A DNA stretch of 64,000 nucleotides. Source: CAIWHR01 sp963846855. Lineage in GTDB: Bacteria > Pseudomonadota > Gammaproteobacteria > Burkholderiales > Casimicrobiaceae. Made by a program: the position numbers and the translations under genes. The stretch is taken from the NCBI GenBank assembly GCA_963846855.1, contig CAWJXK010000004.1:496001-560000 (forward strand). Reading direction: 5' to 3'. This document shows positions 42,496 through 51,548 of this stretch, one piece after another; position 1 is the stretch's first letter, and each line of letters begins with the position of its first letter. The notes under the pieces were generated by a model. That model had not been told where the DNA came from. It made no database searches and saw only the letters and a program-made list of their open reading frames with translations.

Positions 42496-43869
42496 ATGAG
42501 CGACGCGCCCGACACCATTGCCGCAATCGCCACGGCGCCGGGGCGCGGCGGCATCGGCATCGTTCGCGTCTCGGGCCGAGACGCCGAAGCGATCACCGCA
42601 GGCATCGTCGGCCGCCCGCTCGCGCCGCGCGTCGCGACGGCGACCCGCTTCCGCGGCGCCTCCGGCGAGGCACTGGACGAAGGCCTCGCACTCTATTTTC
42701 CCGCGCCGCACTCCTACACCGGCGAGGCCGTCCTCGAGCTGCACGGCCACGGCGGGCCCACGGTGCTGCGCCTCGTGCTCGCGCGATGCGTCGAGCTTGG
42801 CGCCCGTCTCGCGCAGCCCGGCGAATTCACGCAACGGGCGTTCCTCAACGGCAAGCTCGATCTCGTGCAGGCGGAGAGCGTCGCCGACCTGATCGACGCC
42901 TCCACGGCAACCGCGGCGCGCGCGGCCGTGCGCAGCCTCTCCGGCGACTTCTCGCGCGCGATCGAAGGCAGCGTGCGCGCGCTCATCGAGCTTCGCACGC
43001 TGGTCGAGGCCTCGCTTGACTTTCCCGACGAGGACGTCGGCTTCGTGCGCGCCGCCGACGCGGCGGGGCGGGTCGAGGCGCTGCGCGAGCGGATCAGCGG
43101 AATCCTTGCGCGCGCGGCGCAGGGGGCGCTGTTGCGTGAAGGGCTCGTGGCCGTGCTGATCGGGCGCCCGAACGTCGGCAAGTCGAGCCTTCTGAATCAG
43201 CTGGCTGGTTCCGACGTCGCCATCGTGACGCCGATCCCGGGCACGACGCGCGACACCGTGCGAAGCGAGGTCGAGATTCACGGCATACCGCTCGCCGTGG
43301 TCGACACGGCGGGATTGCGCACGACCGAGGATCCGATCGAGTCGCTCGGCATCGAGCGGACCTGGGCCGCGGTCGCGCGGGCCAATGTCGCGATCGTCAT
43401 GGTCGACGCGAAAGCCGCCGAGGCGAGGATCGACGCGGCCGATGCGGAAGTGCTGGCGCGGCTTCCGTCCGCGCTGCCGCGCATCGTCGTGCACAACAAG
43501 ATCGATCTCGTCGCGCTGGAGCCGAAGGCGATGGCGCCCGCGGACGAGGGCGCGACGCGCCACGTGTGGCTTTCGGCAAAGACCGGCGCGGGTGTCGAGA
43601 TCCTCCGCCGCGAGATTCTCGCGCTCGTCGGCGTGCACGAGGACATGGAGGACACGTTCCTCGCGCGTGAGCGCCACCTGGGCGCGTTGCGCGAGGCGGC
43701 CGCTCGCCTCGCGGCCGCGGCCGCGCACCTCGCGGCGGGCGCGCCGCCGCTCGAGCTGCTCGCCGAGGAGCTGCGCGAAGCGCAGCACGCGCTTGCGGCG
43801 ATCACCGGCGAATTCACCGCAGATGACCTGCTGGGCGTGATCTTCTCCCGCTTCTGCATCGGCAAATGA
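42496..43869 (+). CDS. mnmE: tRNA uridine-5-carboxymethylaminomethyl(34) synthesis GTPase
   Basis: 457 aa. N-terminal formyl-THF-binding domain (IAAIATAPGRGGIGIVRVSG), a helical domain interrupted by the G domain with GRPNVGKS (223-230), DTAGLRTTEDPIE (G3) and NKIDL (G4), and the C-terminal catalytic FCIGK. With MnmG it modifies the wobble uridine of several tRNAs. MnmG is encoded at 48984, five kilobases away, rather than adjacent. Confidence 0.98.
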   Translation: MSDAPDTIAAIATAPGRGGIGIVRVSGRDAEAITAGIVGRPLAPRVATATRFRGASGEALDEGLALYFPAPHSYTGEAVLELHGHGGPTVLRLVLARCVELGARLAQPGEFTQRAFLNGKLDLVQAESVADLIDASTATAARAAVRSLSGDFSRAIEGSVRALIELRTLVEASLDFPDEDVGFVRAADAAGRVEALRERISGILARAAQGALLREGLVAVLIGRPNVGKSSLLNQLAGSDVAIVTPIPGTTRDTVRSEVEIHGIPLAVVDTAGLRTTEDPIESLGIERTWAAVARANVAIVMVDAKAAEARIDAADAEVLARLPSALPRIVVHNKIDLVALEPKAMAPADEGATRHVWLSAKTGAGVEILRREILALVGVHEDMEDTFLARERHLGALREAAARLAAAAAHLAAGAPPLELLAEELREAQHALAAITGEFTADDLLGVIFSRFCIGK

Positions 43870-44924
43870 ATCGGCCCGGAGTCGTCAGTTGGCTCGCGGG
43901 ACTCGCGATCGGCGCGTGCGGGGGCTTCGTCTTCGCACGGGTCGGGACGCCCATTCCGTGGATGCTGGGCCCGCTGCTCGCGCTCGCGCTGCTGCGCGTC
44001 GCAGGCGTGCCTGTGGCGGCGCCTCCGGGAGGACGTCAGGTCGGGCAGTGGATCATCGGCACGGCGTTGGCGCTGTACTTCACCCCGCAGGTCGTGCACG
44101 AGGTTGCGGGGTCGTGGCTGCTGCTCGTCGCCGGCGCGGTCTTCGCGATCGCGCTGGGCTACGCCGCCGGGCTCGTGCTCGCCCGCCTTGCGCGGCTCGA
44201 CGTCACGACGGGAATCTTCGCGAGCGTGCCCGGCGGCGCCGCCGAGATGACGATCCTGTCCGAACGCTTCGGCGCACGCACTGATCGTGTCGCGGCCGCG
44301 CAAAGCATGCGCATCATGATCGTCGTGCTGGTCGTTCCCGCCGCGTACGTTCTGCTCGGATTGCACGGCAGCGATCTCTACGTGCCGGGCACCGCAGAAG
44401 TCCGCGGCGATGGACTCGCGCTGCTGATGGCGGCGACGCTGGCGGGCGGCGCGCTCGCGCAGTGGATGAAGCTTCCCAATGCCTTCGTGCTGGGGTCGCT
44501 CGCCGTCGCGATTCCGCTGACGGCATTCGACGTCCACCTGTCGGCAATGCCGACGATCTTCTCCAATGCCGGCCAATGCCTGCTCGGCTGCGCGCTCGGC
44601 GCGCGCTTCGATCGCGACTTCCTCCGCGGGGCGCCGCGATTCGTCGGCGCCGTGGTGGCGACGGTACTGGGCGCGATCGTCGTGGCGATCGCGTTCGGAT
44701 GGGGCCTCGCGTCGCTCGCCGGCCTCAATCCGGCGACGATTTCGCTCGGCATGGCCCCGGGCGGGATCGCCGAAATGTGCATCACTGCGAAGGCGCTGCA
44801 GCTCGGCGTGCCGTTCGTTACCGCGTTTCACGTGACGCGGCTGGTGGCGTTGCTGCTGCTGACGGCGCCGCTGTTCGGACGCGTCCGCGCGTGGCGGCGC
44901 CGCCGCGAAGGAGCAGGGCGATGA
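43866..44924 (+). CDS. AbrB-family (ammonia monooxygenase-like) integral membrane protein
   Basis: 352 aa, about ten hydrophobic helices. Conserved pieces of the AbrB-like membrane family (COG3180) are visible twice, indicating an internal duplication: TPIPWMLGPLLALAL and LARLDVTTGIFASVPGGAAEMTIL in the first half, MKLPNAFVLGSLAVAIPLTAF and GLNPATISLGMAPGGIAEMCITA in the second. It is unrelated to the AbrB DNA-binding protein. Function unproven; transport or regulation has been proposed. The ATG overlaps the mnmE stop, and its stop overlaps the next gene, so the three are likely co-translated. Confidence 0.85.
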   Translation: MNRPGVVSWLAGLAIGACGGFVFARVGTPIPWMLGPLLALALLRVAGVPVAAPPGGRQVGQWIIGTALALYFTPQVVHEVAGSWLLLVAGAVFAIALGYAAGLVLARLARLDVTTGIFASVPGGAAEMTILSERFGARTDRVAAAQSMRIMIVVLVVPAAYVLLGLHGSDLYVPGTAEVRGDGLALLMAATLAGGALAQWMKLPNAFVLGSLAVAIPLTAFDVHLSAMPTIFSNAGQCLLGCALGARFDRDFLRGAPRFVGAVVATVLGAIVVAIAFGWGLASLAGLNPATISLGMAPGGIAEMCITAKALQLGVPFVTAFHVTRLVALLLLTAPLFGRVRAWRRRREGAGR

Positions 44925-45718
44925 CGTGGAACCCCGAGCAGTACCTCAAGTTCGCCGACGAGCGGACCCGCCCCGCGCTGGATCTCGCCGCGCGTGTTCC
45001 GCTCGCGTCACCGAAAACGATCGTCGATTTGGGCTGTGGCGCCGGCAACGTGACGCGTCTCCTCGCGCTCCGCTGGCCCGGCGCCGCGATCACCGGAATC
45101 GACCTGTCGGCGGCCATGCTCGCGCAGGCGCGCGCGTCGAGCGATCCGGCCTTGGGCATCGAATGGCGGGAGGCGGACATCGAGCGCTGGTCGCCCGCGA
45201 CCGAGGCGCCCGAGCTCCTGTTCAGCAATGCGGCGCTGCATTGGCAGGATCACCACGCGACGCTGTTCCCGCGCCTGATTGCGGGGCTTCGCACCGGCGC
45301 AGTGCTGGCGGTGCAGATGCCGGACAATTTCGCGGCGCCGTCGCATCGGGCGCTCGAAGAGACAGTGCTCTCGGCGCGATGGCACGCGCGACTGGGCGCG
45401 CTGCTGCGGCCGGCACCGGTTGCGCCGGCGGAGGACTATTTTCGCTGGCTCTCGCCGCACGCGGCGAACCTCGATCTCTGGACGACGGAATACCTGCACG
45501 TGCTCGCGCCGAGGCAGGGTGGCGATCATCCGGTCGTCGCGTGGATGCGGGGAACCGCGCTGACGCCGTACCTGTCACATCTTGATTTCGCCGCACAGCG
45601 CGAATTTGTCGCCGATCTCGAAAGCAGGGTTGCGCCGGCATACCCGGCACTCGGGGACGGGCGGGTGCTGTACCCATTCCGGCGCCGCTTCATCGTTGCC
45701 ACGCGTGCCAATCGGTAA
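44921..45718 (+). CDS. tam: trans-aconitate 2-methyltransferase-like enzyme
   Basis: 265 aa class I SAM methyltransferase. The SAM loop VDLGCGAGNVTRLL is near residue 32, followed by acidic DLSAAML and the Tam-typical WNPEQYLKFADERTRPALDLAARV start, FSNAALHWQDHH and LAVQMPDNFAAPSH. Tam methyl-esterifies trans-aconitate to relieve aconitase inhibition. Start ATG 44921 overlaps the AbrB-family stop (ATGA). Without a substrate test it could be another small-acid methyltransferase. Confidence 0.85.
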   Translation: MTWNPEQYLKFADERTRPALDLAARVPLASPKTIVDLGCGAGNVTRLLALRWPGAAITGIDLSAAMLAQARASSDPALGIEWREADIERWSPATEAPELLFSNAALHWQDHHATLFPRLIAGLRTGAVLAVQMPDNFAAPSHRALEETVLSARWHARLGALLRPAPVAPAEDYFRWLSPHAANLDLWTTEYLHVLAPRQGGDHPVVAWMRGTALTPYLSHLDFAAQREFVADLESRVAPAYPALGDGRVLYPFRRRFIVATRANR

Positions 45719-45850
45719 GGCCACCGGGCCGCCACGCGGGGCGGCCGCGCTTTCGGCGGGACGCCAGCGCGTGCTAACCTTTCCGGTTCCCGCGGCGGTA
45801 TTGCGATTCGTGCAGCGCGCGGGCGTCCCGTCACGTCACGCAGGTCCCGC

Positions 45851-47692
45851 ATGAATCCTCCCCAATCGCTCTCCGCGCTCGCGGCCTCCGTCGCTGCGCC
45901 CGACTACGTCCGCCACGAGAAGGCGCTCGCCTGGGTGCGCGACATTGCGGCGCTCGCCAAGCCCGAGCGCATCGTCTGGTGCGACGGCAGCGAGGAGGAA
46001 TACGACCGGCTGTGCGCGGAGATGGTCAGCTCGGGCACGCTGACGCGGCTCAATCCGGCGAAACGGCCGAACAGCTTCCTTGCGCGGTCGGATCCGTCCG
46101 ACGTCGCGCGCGTCGAGGACCGCACCTTCATCTGCTGCGAGCGGGAGGAGGACGCCGGCCCGACGAACAACTGGGTCGCGCCGGCCGAGATGCGCACGAC
46201 GATCCACGGTCTGTTCGACGGTTGCATGCGCGGGCGCACGCTGTACGTGGTGCCTTTCTCGATGGGCCCGATCGGGAGCCACATCTCGCACATCGGCATC
46301 GAGATCTCGGACAGCCCCTACGTCGTCGTCAACATGCGGATCATGACGCGGATGGGACGCGCCGTATTCGCGGTGCTCGGGACCGACGGCGCCTTCGTGC
46401 CCTGCGTGCATTCGGTCGGCGCGCCGCTCGCGCCCGGCGAGAAGGACGTCGCGTGGCCGAGCAACCGCGAGCACAAATACATCGTGCATTTTCCGGAGTC
46501 ACGCGAGATCTGGAGCTACGGGTCGGGCTACGGGGGCAATGCGCTGCTGGGCAAGAAGTGCTTCGCGCTGCGCATCGCCTCGGTGATGGGCCGCGACCAG
46601 GGCTGGCTCGCAGAGCACATGCTGATCCTCGGCGTGACCTCGCCCGCCGGCGAGAAGACCTACGTTTGCGCGGCGTTCCCGAGCTCGTGCGGCAAGACCA
46701 ATTTCGCGATGCTGATTCCCCCGCGCGGCTTCGATGGCTGGAGGGTGACGACGATCGGCGACGACATCGCCTGGATCAAGCCGCACGCCGACGGCAGGTT
46801 CTACGCGATCAATCCGGAAGCCGGCTATTTCGGCGTCGCGCCGGGAACATCGTACGAGTCGAATCCGAACGCCATGGAGATGCTGGGCGAGAACGTGATC
46901 TTCACCAACGTCGCATTGACCGACGACGGCGACGTGTGGTGGGAGGGCATGAGCAAGACGCCGCCGTCGCACCTGGTCGACTGGCAGGGCAACGACTGGA
47001 CGCCCGACTGCGGACGCAAGGCGGCGCACCCCAACTCGCGCTTCACGGTGGCGGCGATCCAGTGCCCGTCGCTCGATCCCCACTGGAACAGCCCGGACGG
47101 CGTGCCGATCACCGCGTTCGTTTTCGGCGGCCGGCGCAGCGACACGCTGCCGCTGGTGGTCGAGGCCTCGTCATGGGCCGAAGGCGTGTACAAGGCCGCG
47201 ACAATGGGCTCGGAAACGACCGCCGCCGCTGCCGGCAAGGTCGGCGAGGTACGGCGCGATCCCTTTGCGATGCTGCCCTTCTGCGGCTACCACGTCGGCG
47301 ACTATTTCGCGCACTGGCTGGCGATGGGCAACTCGGTCGTGTCGCCGCCCCGGATCTTCAACGTGAACTGGTTCCGCACCGATGTCGACGGCAAGTTCGC
47401 GTGGCCCGGCTTCGGGCAGAACATGCGCGTGCTGCAGTGGATCGTCGAGCGCTGCCGCGGCCGCGCGCACGCGGTCGAGACCGCGCTCGGGTACGAGCCG
47501 GCCTACGCCGACCTCAACTGGACCGGCCTCGATTTCCCGCCCGAGAAATTCGCGCAGATGATGAAGGTCGACGGAGCGATGTGGCAGCGCGAGTTTGCCG
47601 CCCACGACGCACTGTTTGCGAAACTCGGCGCCAAGCGGCCGGCGGCACTTGCCGCGGAGCGGGCGAGACTGGGCCAGCGAATTCCGAGGTAA
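45851..47692 (+). CDS. pckG: phosphoenolpyruvate carboxykinase (GTP)
   Basis: 613 aa, the GTP-dependent family. The P-loop is FPSSCGKTNFAM with the reactive Cys280 and GKT 281-283, the metal site lies in the WRVTTIGDDIAWIK segment, and the guanine pocket near FNVNWFRTD is conserved. It converts oxaloacetate to PEP in gluconeogenesis. It is monocistronic, preceded by 132 bp and followed by a hairpin with a T-rich end. The GTP form is found in several betaproteobacteria. Confidence 0.97.
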   Translation: MNPPQSLSALAASVAAPDYVRHEKALAWVRDIAALAKPERIVWCDGSEEEYDRLCAEMVSSGTLTRLNPAKRPNSFLARSDPSDVARVEDRTFICCEREEDAGPTNNWVAPAEMRTTIHGLFDGCMRGRTLYVVPFSMGPIGSHISHIGIEISDSPYVVVNMRIMTRMGRAVFAVLGTDGAFVPCVHSVGAPLAPGEKDVAWPSNREHKYIVHFPESREIWSYGSGYGGNALLGKKCFALRIASVMGRDQGWLAEHMLILGVTSPAGEKTYVCAAFPSSCGKTNFAMLIPPRGFDGWRVTTIGDDIAWIKPHADGRFYAINPEAGYFGVAPGTSYESNPNAMEMLGENVIFTNVALTDDGDVWWEGMSKTPPSHLVDWQGNDWTPDCGRKAAHPNSRFTVAAIQCPSLDPHWNSPDGVPITAFVFGGRRSDTLPLVVEASSWAEGVYKAATMGSETTAAAAGKVGEVRRDPFAMLPFCGYHVGDYFAHWLAMGNSVVSPPRIFNVNWFRTDVDGKFAWPGFGQNMRVLQWIVERCRGRAHAVETALGYEPAYADLNWTGLDFPPEKFAQMMKVDGAMWQREFAAHDALFAKLGAKRPAALAAERARLGQRIPR

Positions 47693-47730
47693 GCGCTTAC
47701 ACTGAATTGCCGGCGGAGGCTGGGGAGCGA

Positions 47731-47776
47731 TTGGCCGGCCGTGCCGAATGGGCCGGTCCTCCGGCCAACCGCTTTT
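47731..47776 (+). terminator. probable terminator between pckG and the PfkB kinase gene
   Basis: An inverted repeat TTGGCCGG (47731-47738) / CCGGCCAA (47761-47768) with a long loop, followed by CCGCTTTT. It lies in the convergent gap after pckG. The loop is long and can refold, so the call is moderate. Confidence 0.45.
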
Positions 47777-47787
47777 CGCTAAGTAAA

Positions 47788-48687
47788 TCAATCGCTTGCG
47801 TTGATGAGCCGCATGACCTCGGCGCGGCCGGGGGCGCCGAGCCGGCCGCCCGGCCGCGTGCATTTCAGCGCAGCCGCTGCGTTGGCGAAGAGCGCTGCGT
47901 GCATGATCGGGGAGCCTTCGCCTAGGGCGAGCGCGAACGCCCCGTGCCATACGTCCCCGGCCGCGAGGGTATCGACGGCGACGATTCCGGGTGCGGCGAC
48001 GCGGCGTTCCGTCTGGCCTTCGAGCCATAAGAATCCGTCTGCACCCAGCGTAACGCCGACGACGCCCCGCACCTCGGCGGCGATTCGGGCGAGGGCCTTG
48101 CCGGGAAGGTCGACGCCGGCGGCCAGGCGCAATCCCGGCTCCGAGAAGACCGTGTGGGTCGCACGCCCGGCCAGGTCGAGCAGATCGCCGACCGGGCCGA
48201 CGTCGCCATCCACGACCGCGACGACCCCGGCGGCGCGGGCAGCGTCGAGCACGGCGCGCGCGCCCGCCGGCCAGCGCACGTCGGCGAGGACAGCGTCGAA
48301 TCCGGCAACCCGGGAGAGTGGCAGCCATCCGGGGTCGGGGTCGAGCGCCGGGTCGTTGTAGGCGCACACCAGCCGCTCCCCGTCCGGCAGCACGAGGATG
48401 GCTGCCGAGGGGGAAGCTCGCCCCGGCACGCGGCGAACCGTTCCGACGTCGACCCCCTCGACGGCGAGGTCCGCGAGAATCCGTTCGCCGAGCGCATCCG
48501 CGCCGACCCGTCCCCAGTAGCTTGCGGCGCCCCCCAGTCGGGCGACCGCAACGCTGGCATTGGCGGCCATGCCGCCGCCGCATTCCGAGAACCCTGTGGC
48601 GAGGACCTTGGCCGGCGCCGGAGGAATTGTCGGCACGCGATAGACGGCGTCCATGGCGGACATGCCGAGGCAAAGGACCGAGGTCAT
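47788..48687 (-). CDS. PfkB-family carbohydrate kinase
   Basis: 299 aa from the ATG at 48687; an upstream in-frame extension would read through the parS region. Motifs: GGGMAANASVAVARLGG near residue 36 (PfkB signature 1) and DTLAAGDVWHGAFALAL near 245, where Asp of AAGD is the catalytic base (most relatives have GAGD). The pattern resembles ribokinase/sulfofructose-kinase-like sugar kinases. The substrate is not inferable. Convergent with pckG and divergent from mnmG across 296 bp that contain two parS sites. Confidence 0.85.
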   Translation of the reverse strand: MTSVLCLGMSAMDAVYRVPTIPPAPAKVLATGFSECGGGMAANASVAVARLGGAASYWGRVGADALGERILADLAVEGVDVGTVRRVPGRASPSAAILVLPDGERLVCAYNDPALDPDPGWLPLSRVAGFDAVLADVRWPAGARAVLDAARAAGVVAVVDGDVGPVGDLLDLAGRATHTVFSEPGLRLAAGVDLPGKALARIAAEVRGVVGVTLGADGFLWLEGQTERRVAAPGIVAVDTLAAGDVWHGAFALALGEGSPIMHAALFANAAAALKCTRPGGRLGAPGRAEVMRLINASD

Positions 48688-48744
48688 TTTGGGTGCCAGG
48701 GTGGGGGAACGCCGGATTGTAGCGGCGCGCCCCGGCGGCCCGCT

Positions 48745-48760
48745 CGTTTCACGTGAAACA
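48745..48760. promoter_or_regulatory. parS site 1 (ParB binding)
   Basis: CGTTTCACGTGAAACA, 15 of 16 bases of the bacterial parS consensus TGTTTCACGTGAAACA, with the perfect 14-bp palindrome GTTTCACGTGAAAC at 48746-48759. It lies ~3.6 kb from parA/parB, near the origin as expected for chromosomal centromeres. Confidence 0.93.
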
Positions 48761-48802
48761 TCGGAGTCCGAATTGGCCCCTCCCGCGTCGAGGCCGGTCA
48801 TT

Positions 48803-48818
48803 GGTTTCACGTGAAACA
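48803..48818. promoter_or_regulatory. parS site 2 (ParB binding)
   Basis: GGTTTCACGTGAAACA, again 15 of 16 bases and the perfect 14-bp palindrome (48804-48817). It is spaced 58 bp from site 1, about five and a half helical turns. Both sites lie in the PfkB kinase-mnmG gap. Confidence 0.93.
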
Positions 48819-48983
48819 TCGAAGGCAGCCGCCGGGATCCTGGCCCGGACCGGACTCGAACGGAAGCGACTCAGCGGGAGCGGAGCTTGGCGCTTTCGTG
48901 GCCGCCCGCTCTGGCGTATCATTCGCGTTTGGCCTTTCGCGGTGCCCCAACGGCGGCAAAACTGCGGAAAGTCGATTAAAATC

Positions 48984-50897
48984 ATGATCTTCCCCACTCG
49001 ATTCGACGTCATCATCGTCGGCGGCGGCCATGCCGGAACCGAGGCCGCGCTCGCCGCCGCGCGGTTGGGCCGGCGCACGCTGCTGCTGACCCACAGCATC
49101 GAAACGCTTGGTCAGATGTCGTGCAATCCGTCGATCGGCGGAATCGGCAAAGGGCACCTCGTCAAGGAGGTCGACGCGCTGGGCGGAGCCATGGCGCTCG
49201 CCACCGACGAGGCGGGCATCCAGTTCCGCACGCTCAACTCGAGCAAGGGGCCGGCGGTGCGCGCCACCCGCGCGCAGGCGGACCGCGTGCTCTACCGTCA
49301 GGCCATCCGGTCGCGCCTCGAAAGCGAGCCGAACCTCACGCTGTTCCAGCAACCGGTCGACGATCTCACGCTCGACGACGCCGAGGGCACTCCGCGCGTG
49401 ACGGGCGTGGTCACGCAGATCGGGTTGCGCTTCGAAGCCGATGCGGTCGTGCTGACAACGGGAACGTTCCTGTCGGGGCTGATTCACGTCGGGCTCGACC
49501 ACTACGAAGCGGGACGCGCGGGCGATCCTTCCGCGAAGACGCTGGGCGCGCGGCTGCGCGAAATGGATCTCGGCGTCGGCCGTTTGAAGACCGGCACGCC
49601 GCCGCGGCTCGATGGCCGCACCATCGATTTCTCCCGGCTCGAGCTCCAGCCAGGCGATGTGCCGGAGCCCGTGATGAGCTTCATGGGGTCGCGCGCGATG
49701 CACCCGCGGCAAATGCCGTGCTGGATCACGCATACCAACGCGCGAACGCACGAGATCATTCGCGGCGGGCTCGATCGCTCGCCGCTTTTCACCGGCGTGA
49801 TCAAGGGGGTGGGCCCGCGCTATTGCCCGTCGATCGAGGACAAGGTCGTGCGCTTCGCGGATCGCGACAGCCACCAGATCTTTCTCGAGCCCGAAGGCCT
49901 CGCGACGCACGAGATCTACCCCAACGGCATCTCGACGTCGCTGCCGTTCGATGTGCAGCTGGCCCTCGTGCACACGATGCCAGGGTGCGAGCGCGCGCAC
50001 ATCCTGCGCCCCGGGTATTCGATCGAGTACGATTATTTCGACCCGCGCGGATTGCACCGGACGCTCGAGACCAAGGCAATCCACGGGCTCTTCTTCGCAG
50101 GGCAGATCAACGGCACGACCGGCTATGAGGAGGCTGCTGCGCAAGGCATTCTTGCCGGCATCAACGCGGGTCGCTTCGCCGCGGGCGAGCCAGGCTGGTG
50201 CCCGGAGCGCGACGAGGCCTACCTCGGCGTCCTCGTCGACGACCTCGTCACGCGCGGCGTGAGCGAGCCCTACCGGATGTTCACGTCGCGCGCCGAATAC
50301 CGACTGCAGCTGCGCGAGGACAACGCCGATCTGCGGCTGACCGAGGCCGGCCGCGAGCTCGGGGTCGTCGACGATGCGCGCTGGAACGCTTATGCGCGAA
50401 AGCGAGACGCCGTCGCGCGCGAGATCGAGCGGATGAAGTCGACGTACGTCAATCCGAACGTCGTCGCGGCGCATGATGCGATGCGCATCATCGGCGCGCC
50501 GATCGAGCGCGAATATTCGCTGGCCGAGCTGCTGCGCCGCCCGGGGGTCACGTACGCGTCGCTCGCAACGCTCGCCGCGGCCGGCCAAGGCGTCGGTGAC
50601 GAGGTCGTCGCCGCGCAGGTCGAGACCTCGATCAAGTATTCCGGATACATCGACCGCCAGCGCGACGAGATCGTGCGGCATCGCGCGCAGGAAACGCTGG
50701 CGCTGCCGCCGGACCTCGATTACCGCAGCGTGCGCGGGCTCTCCACCGAAGTGCAGCAGAAACTCAATCTGCACAAGCCCGACACGCTCGGCCAGGCGAC
50801 GCGCATTTCCGGCGTCACGCCGGCCGCGATATCGCTCCTGCTCGTGCATCTGAAGCGCGGACTCCCCGCCGCACCGTCGAAGCGGCGCAGGGCGTGA
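48984..50897 (+). CDS. mnmG: tRNA uridine-5-carboxymethylaminomethyl(34) synthesis enzyme MnmG (GidA)
   Basis: 637 aa from the ATG at 48984 (MIFPTRFDVIIVGGG). FAD-binding GGGHAGTEAALAAARLG, the CNPSIGGIGKGHLVKEVDALGG motif, the active-site region GRLKTGTPPRLDGRTIDF, and the C-terminal helical domain are all present. It forms the MnmE-MnmG complex that modifies wobble uridine. Longer upstream reading to 48753 crosses the parS sites and is rejected. It starts the mnmG-rsmG-parA-parB operon. Confidence 0.98.
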   Translation: MIFPTRFDVIIVGGGHAGTEAALAAARLGRRTLLLTHSIETLGQMSCNPSIGGIGKGHLVKEVDALGGAMALATDEAGIQFRTLNSSKGPAVRATRAQADRVLYRQAIRSRLESEPNLTLFQQPVDDLTLDDAEGTPRVTGVVTQIGLRFEADAVVLTTGTFLSGLIHVGLDHYEAGRAGDPSAKTLGARLREMDLGVGRLKTGTPPRLDGRTIDFSRLELQPGDVPEPVMSFMGSRAMHPRQMPCWITHTNARTHEIIRGGLDRSPLFTGVIKGVGPRYCPSIEDKVVRFADRDSHQIFLEPEGLATHEIYPNGISTSLPFDVQLALVHTMPGCERAHILRPGYSIEYDYFDPRGLHRTLETKAIHGLFFAGQINGTTGYEEAAAQGILAGINAGRFAAGEPGWCPERDEAYLGVLVDDLVTRGVSEPYRMFTSRAEYRLQLREDNADLRLTEAGRELGVVDDARWNAYARKRDAVAREIERMKSTYVNPNVVAAHDAMRIIGAPIEREYSLAELLRRPGVTYASLATLAAAGQGVGDEVVAAQVETSIKYSGYIDRQRDEIVRHRAQETLALPPDLDYRSVRGLSTEVQQKLNLHKPDTLGQATRISGVTPAAISLLLVHLKRGLPAAPSKRRRA

Positions 50898-51538
50898 TCG
50901 CCGCCATGGATCTGGATGAGGGCCTGCGCGAGCAGGCGACGGCGGGCGGCGCGCGGCTCGACCGCATCGCGCGCAACAAGCTCGGCGCGTTCCTGCGCCT
51001 TCTCGCCAAATGGAACCGCACGTACAACCTCACCGCGATCCGCGAGCCCGAGCGGATGGTCACGCATCACGTCCTGGACGCGCTGTCGGTGCTGCCGCAG
51101 CTGCCGTCGCGTGCGGGAATTCGAGTGCTCGACGTCGGCAGCGGGCCGGGCGTCCCCGGCATTCCGCTGGCGCTCGCACGCCCGGACTGGCATTTCGTGC
51201 TGCTCGACAGCAGTGAGAAGAAGACGGCGTTCCTGCAGCAGGCGGTGATCGAGCTCGGCCTTCCCAACGTCGAGGTCGTGCACGAGCGCAGCGAGGACTA
51301 CGCGCCGTCCGCGCCGTTCGACGTCGTGATTTCACGCGCTTTCGCCGACCTCGCGGATTTTGCCGCGGCGGCCGCGCGGCATCTCGCGCCCGATGGCCGG
51401 CTCTACGCAATGAAGGGCGAGTTGTCCGTGGACGAGATCGCGAGCGTGCCCTCTGCGCATCGCATCGTCGCGACGCCTGCGCTCCACGTGCCGGGGCTCG
51501 ACGCGGCGCGCCACCTCGTCATCATGGCGCCGGCGTGA
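50894..51538 (+). CDS. rsmG: 16S rRNA (guanine(527)-N7)-methyltransferase
   Basis: 214 aa from the GTG at 50894, which overlaps the mnmG stop (GTGA); an ATG at 50906 is also plausible. The family segment KWNRTYNLTAIREPERMVTHHVLDAL and the SAM loop VLDVGSGPGVPGIPLALARP are present, with FDVVISRAFADL. Known as GidB. It is followed 10 bp later by parA, the standard mnmG-rsmG-parA-parB order. Confidence 0.95.
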   Translation: MIAAMDLDEGLREQATAGGARLDRIARNKLGAFLRLLAKWNRTYNLTAIREPERMVTHHVLDALSVLPQLPSRAGIRVLDVGSGPGVPGIPLALARPDWHFVLLDSSEKKTAFLQQAVIELGLPNVEVVHERSEDYAPSAPFDVVISRAFADLADFAAAAARHLAPDGRLYAMKGELSVDEIASVPSAHRIVATPALHVPGLDAARHLVIMAPA

Positions 51539-51548
51539 CGGAGGGCGG

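Noticed and set aside
40471..43788. 1105-codon open frame on the minus strand across yidD, yidC and mnmE
   Set aside because: Antisense shadow. The opposite strand encodes three complete, motif-bearing proteins.
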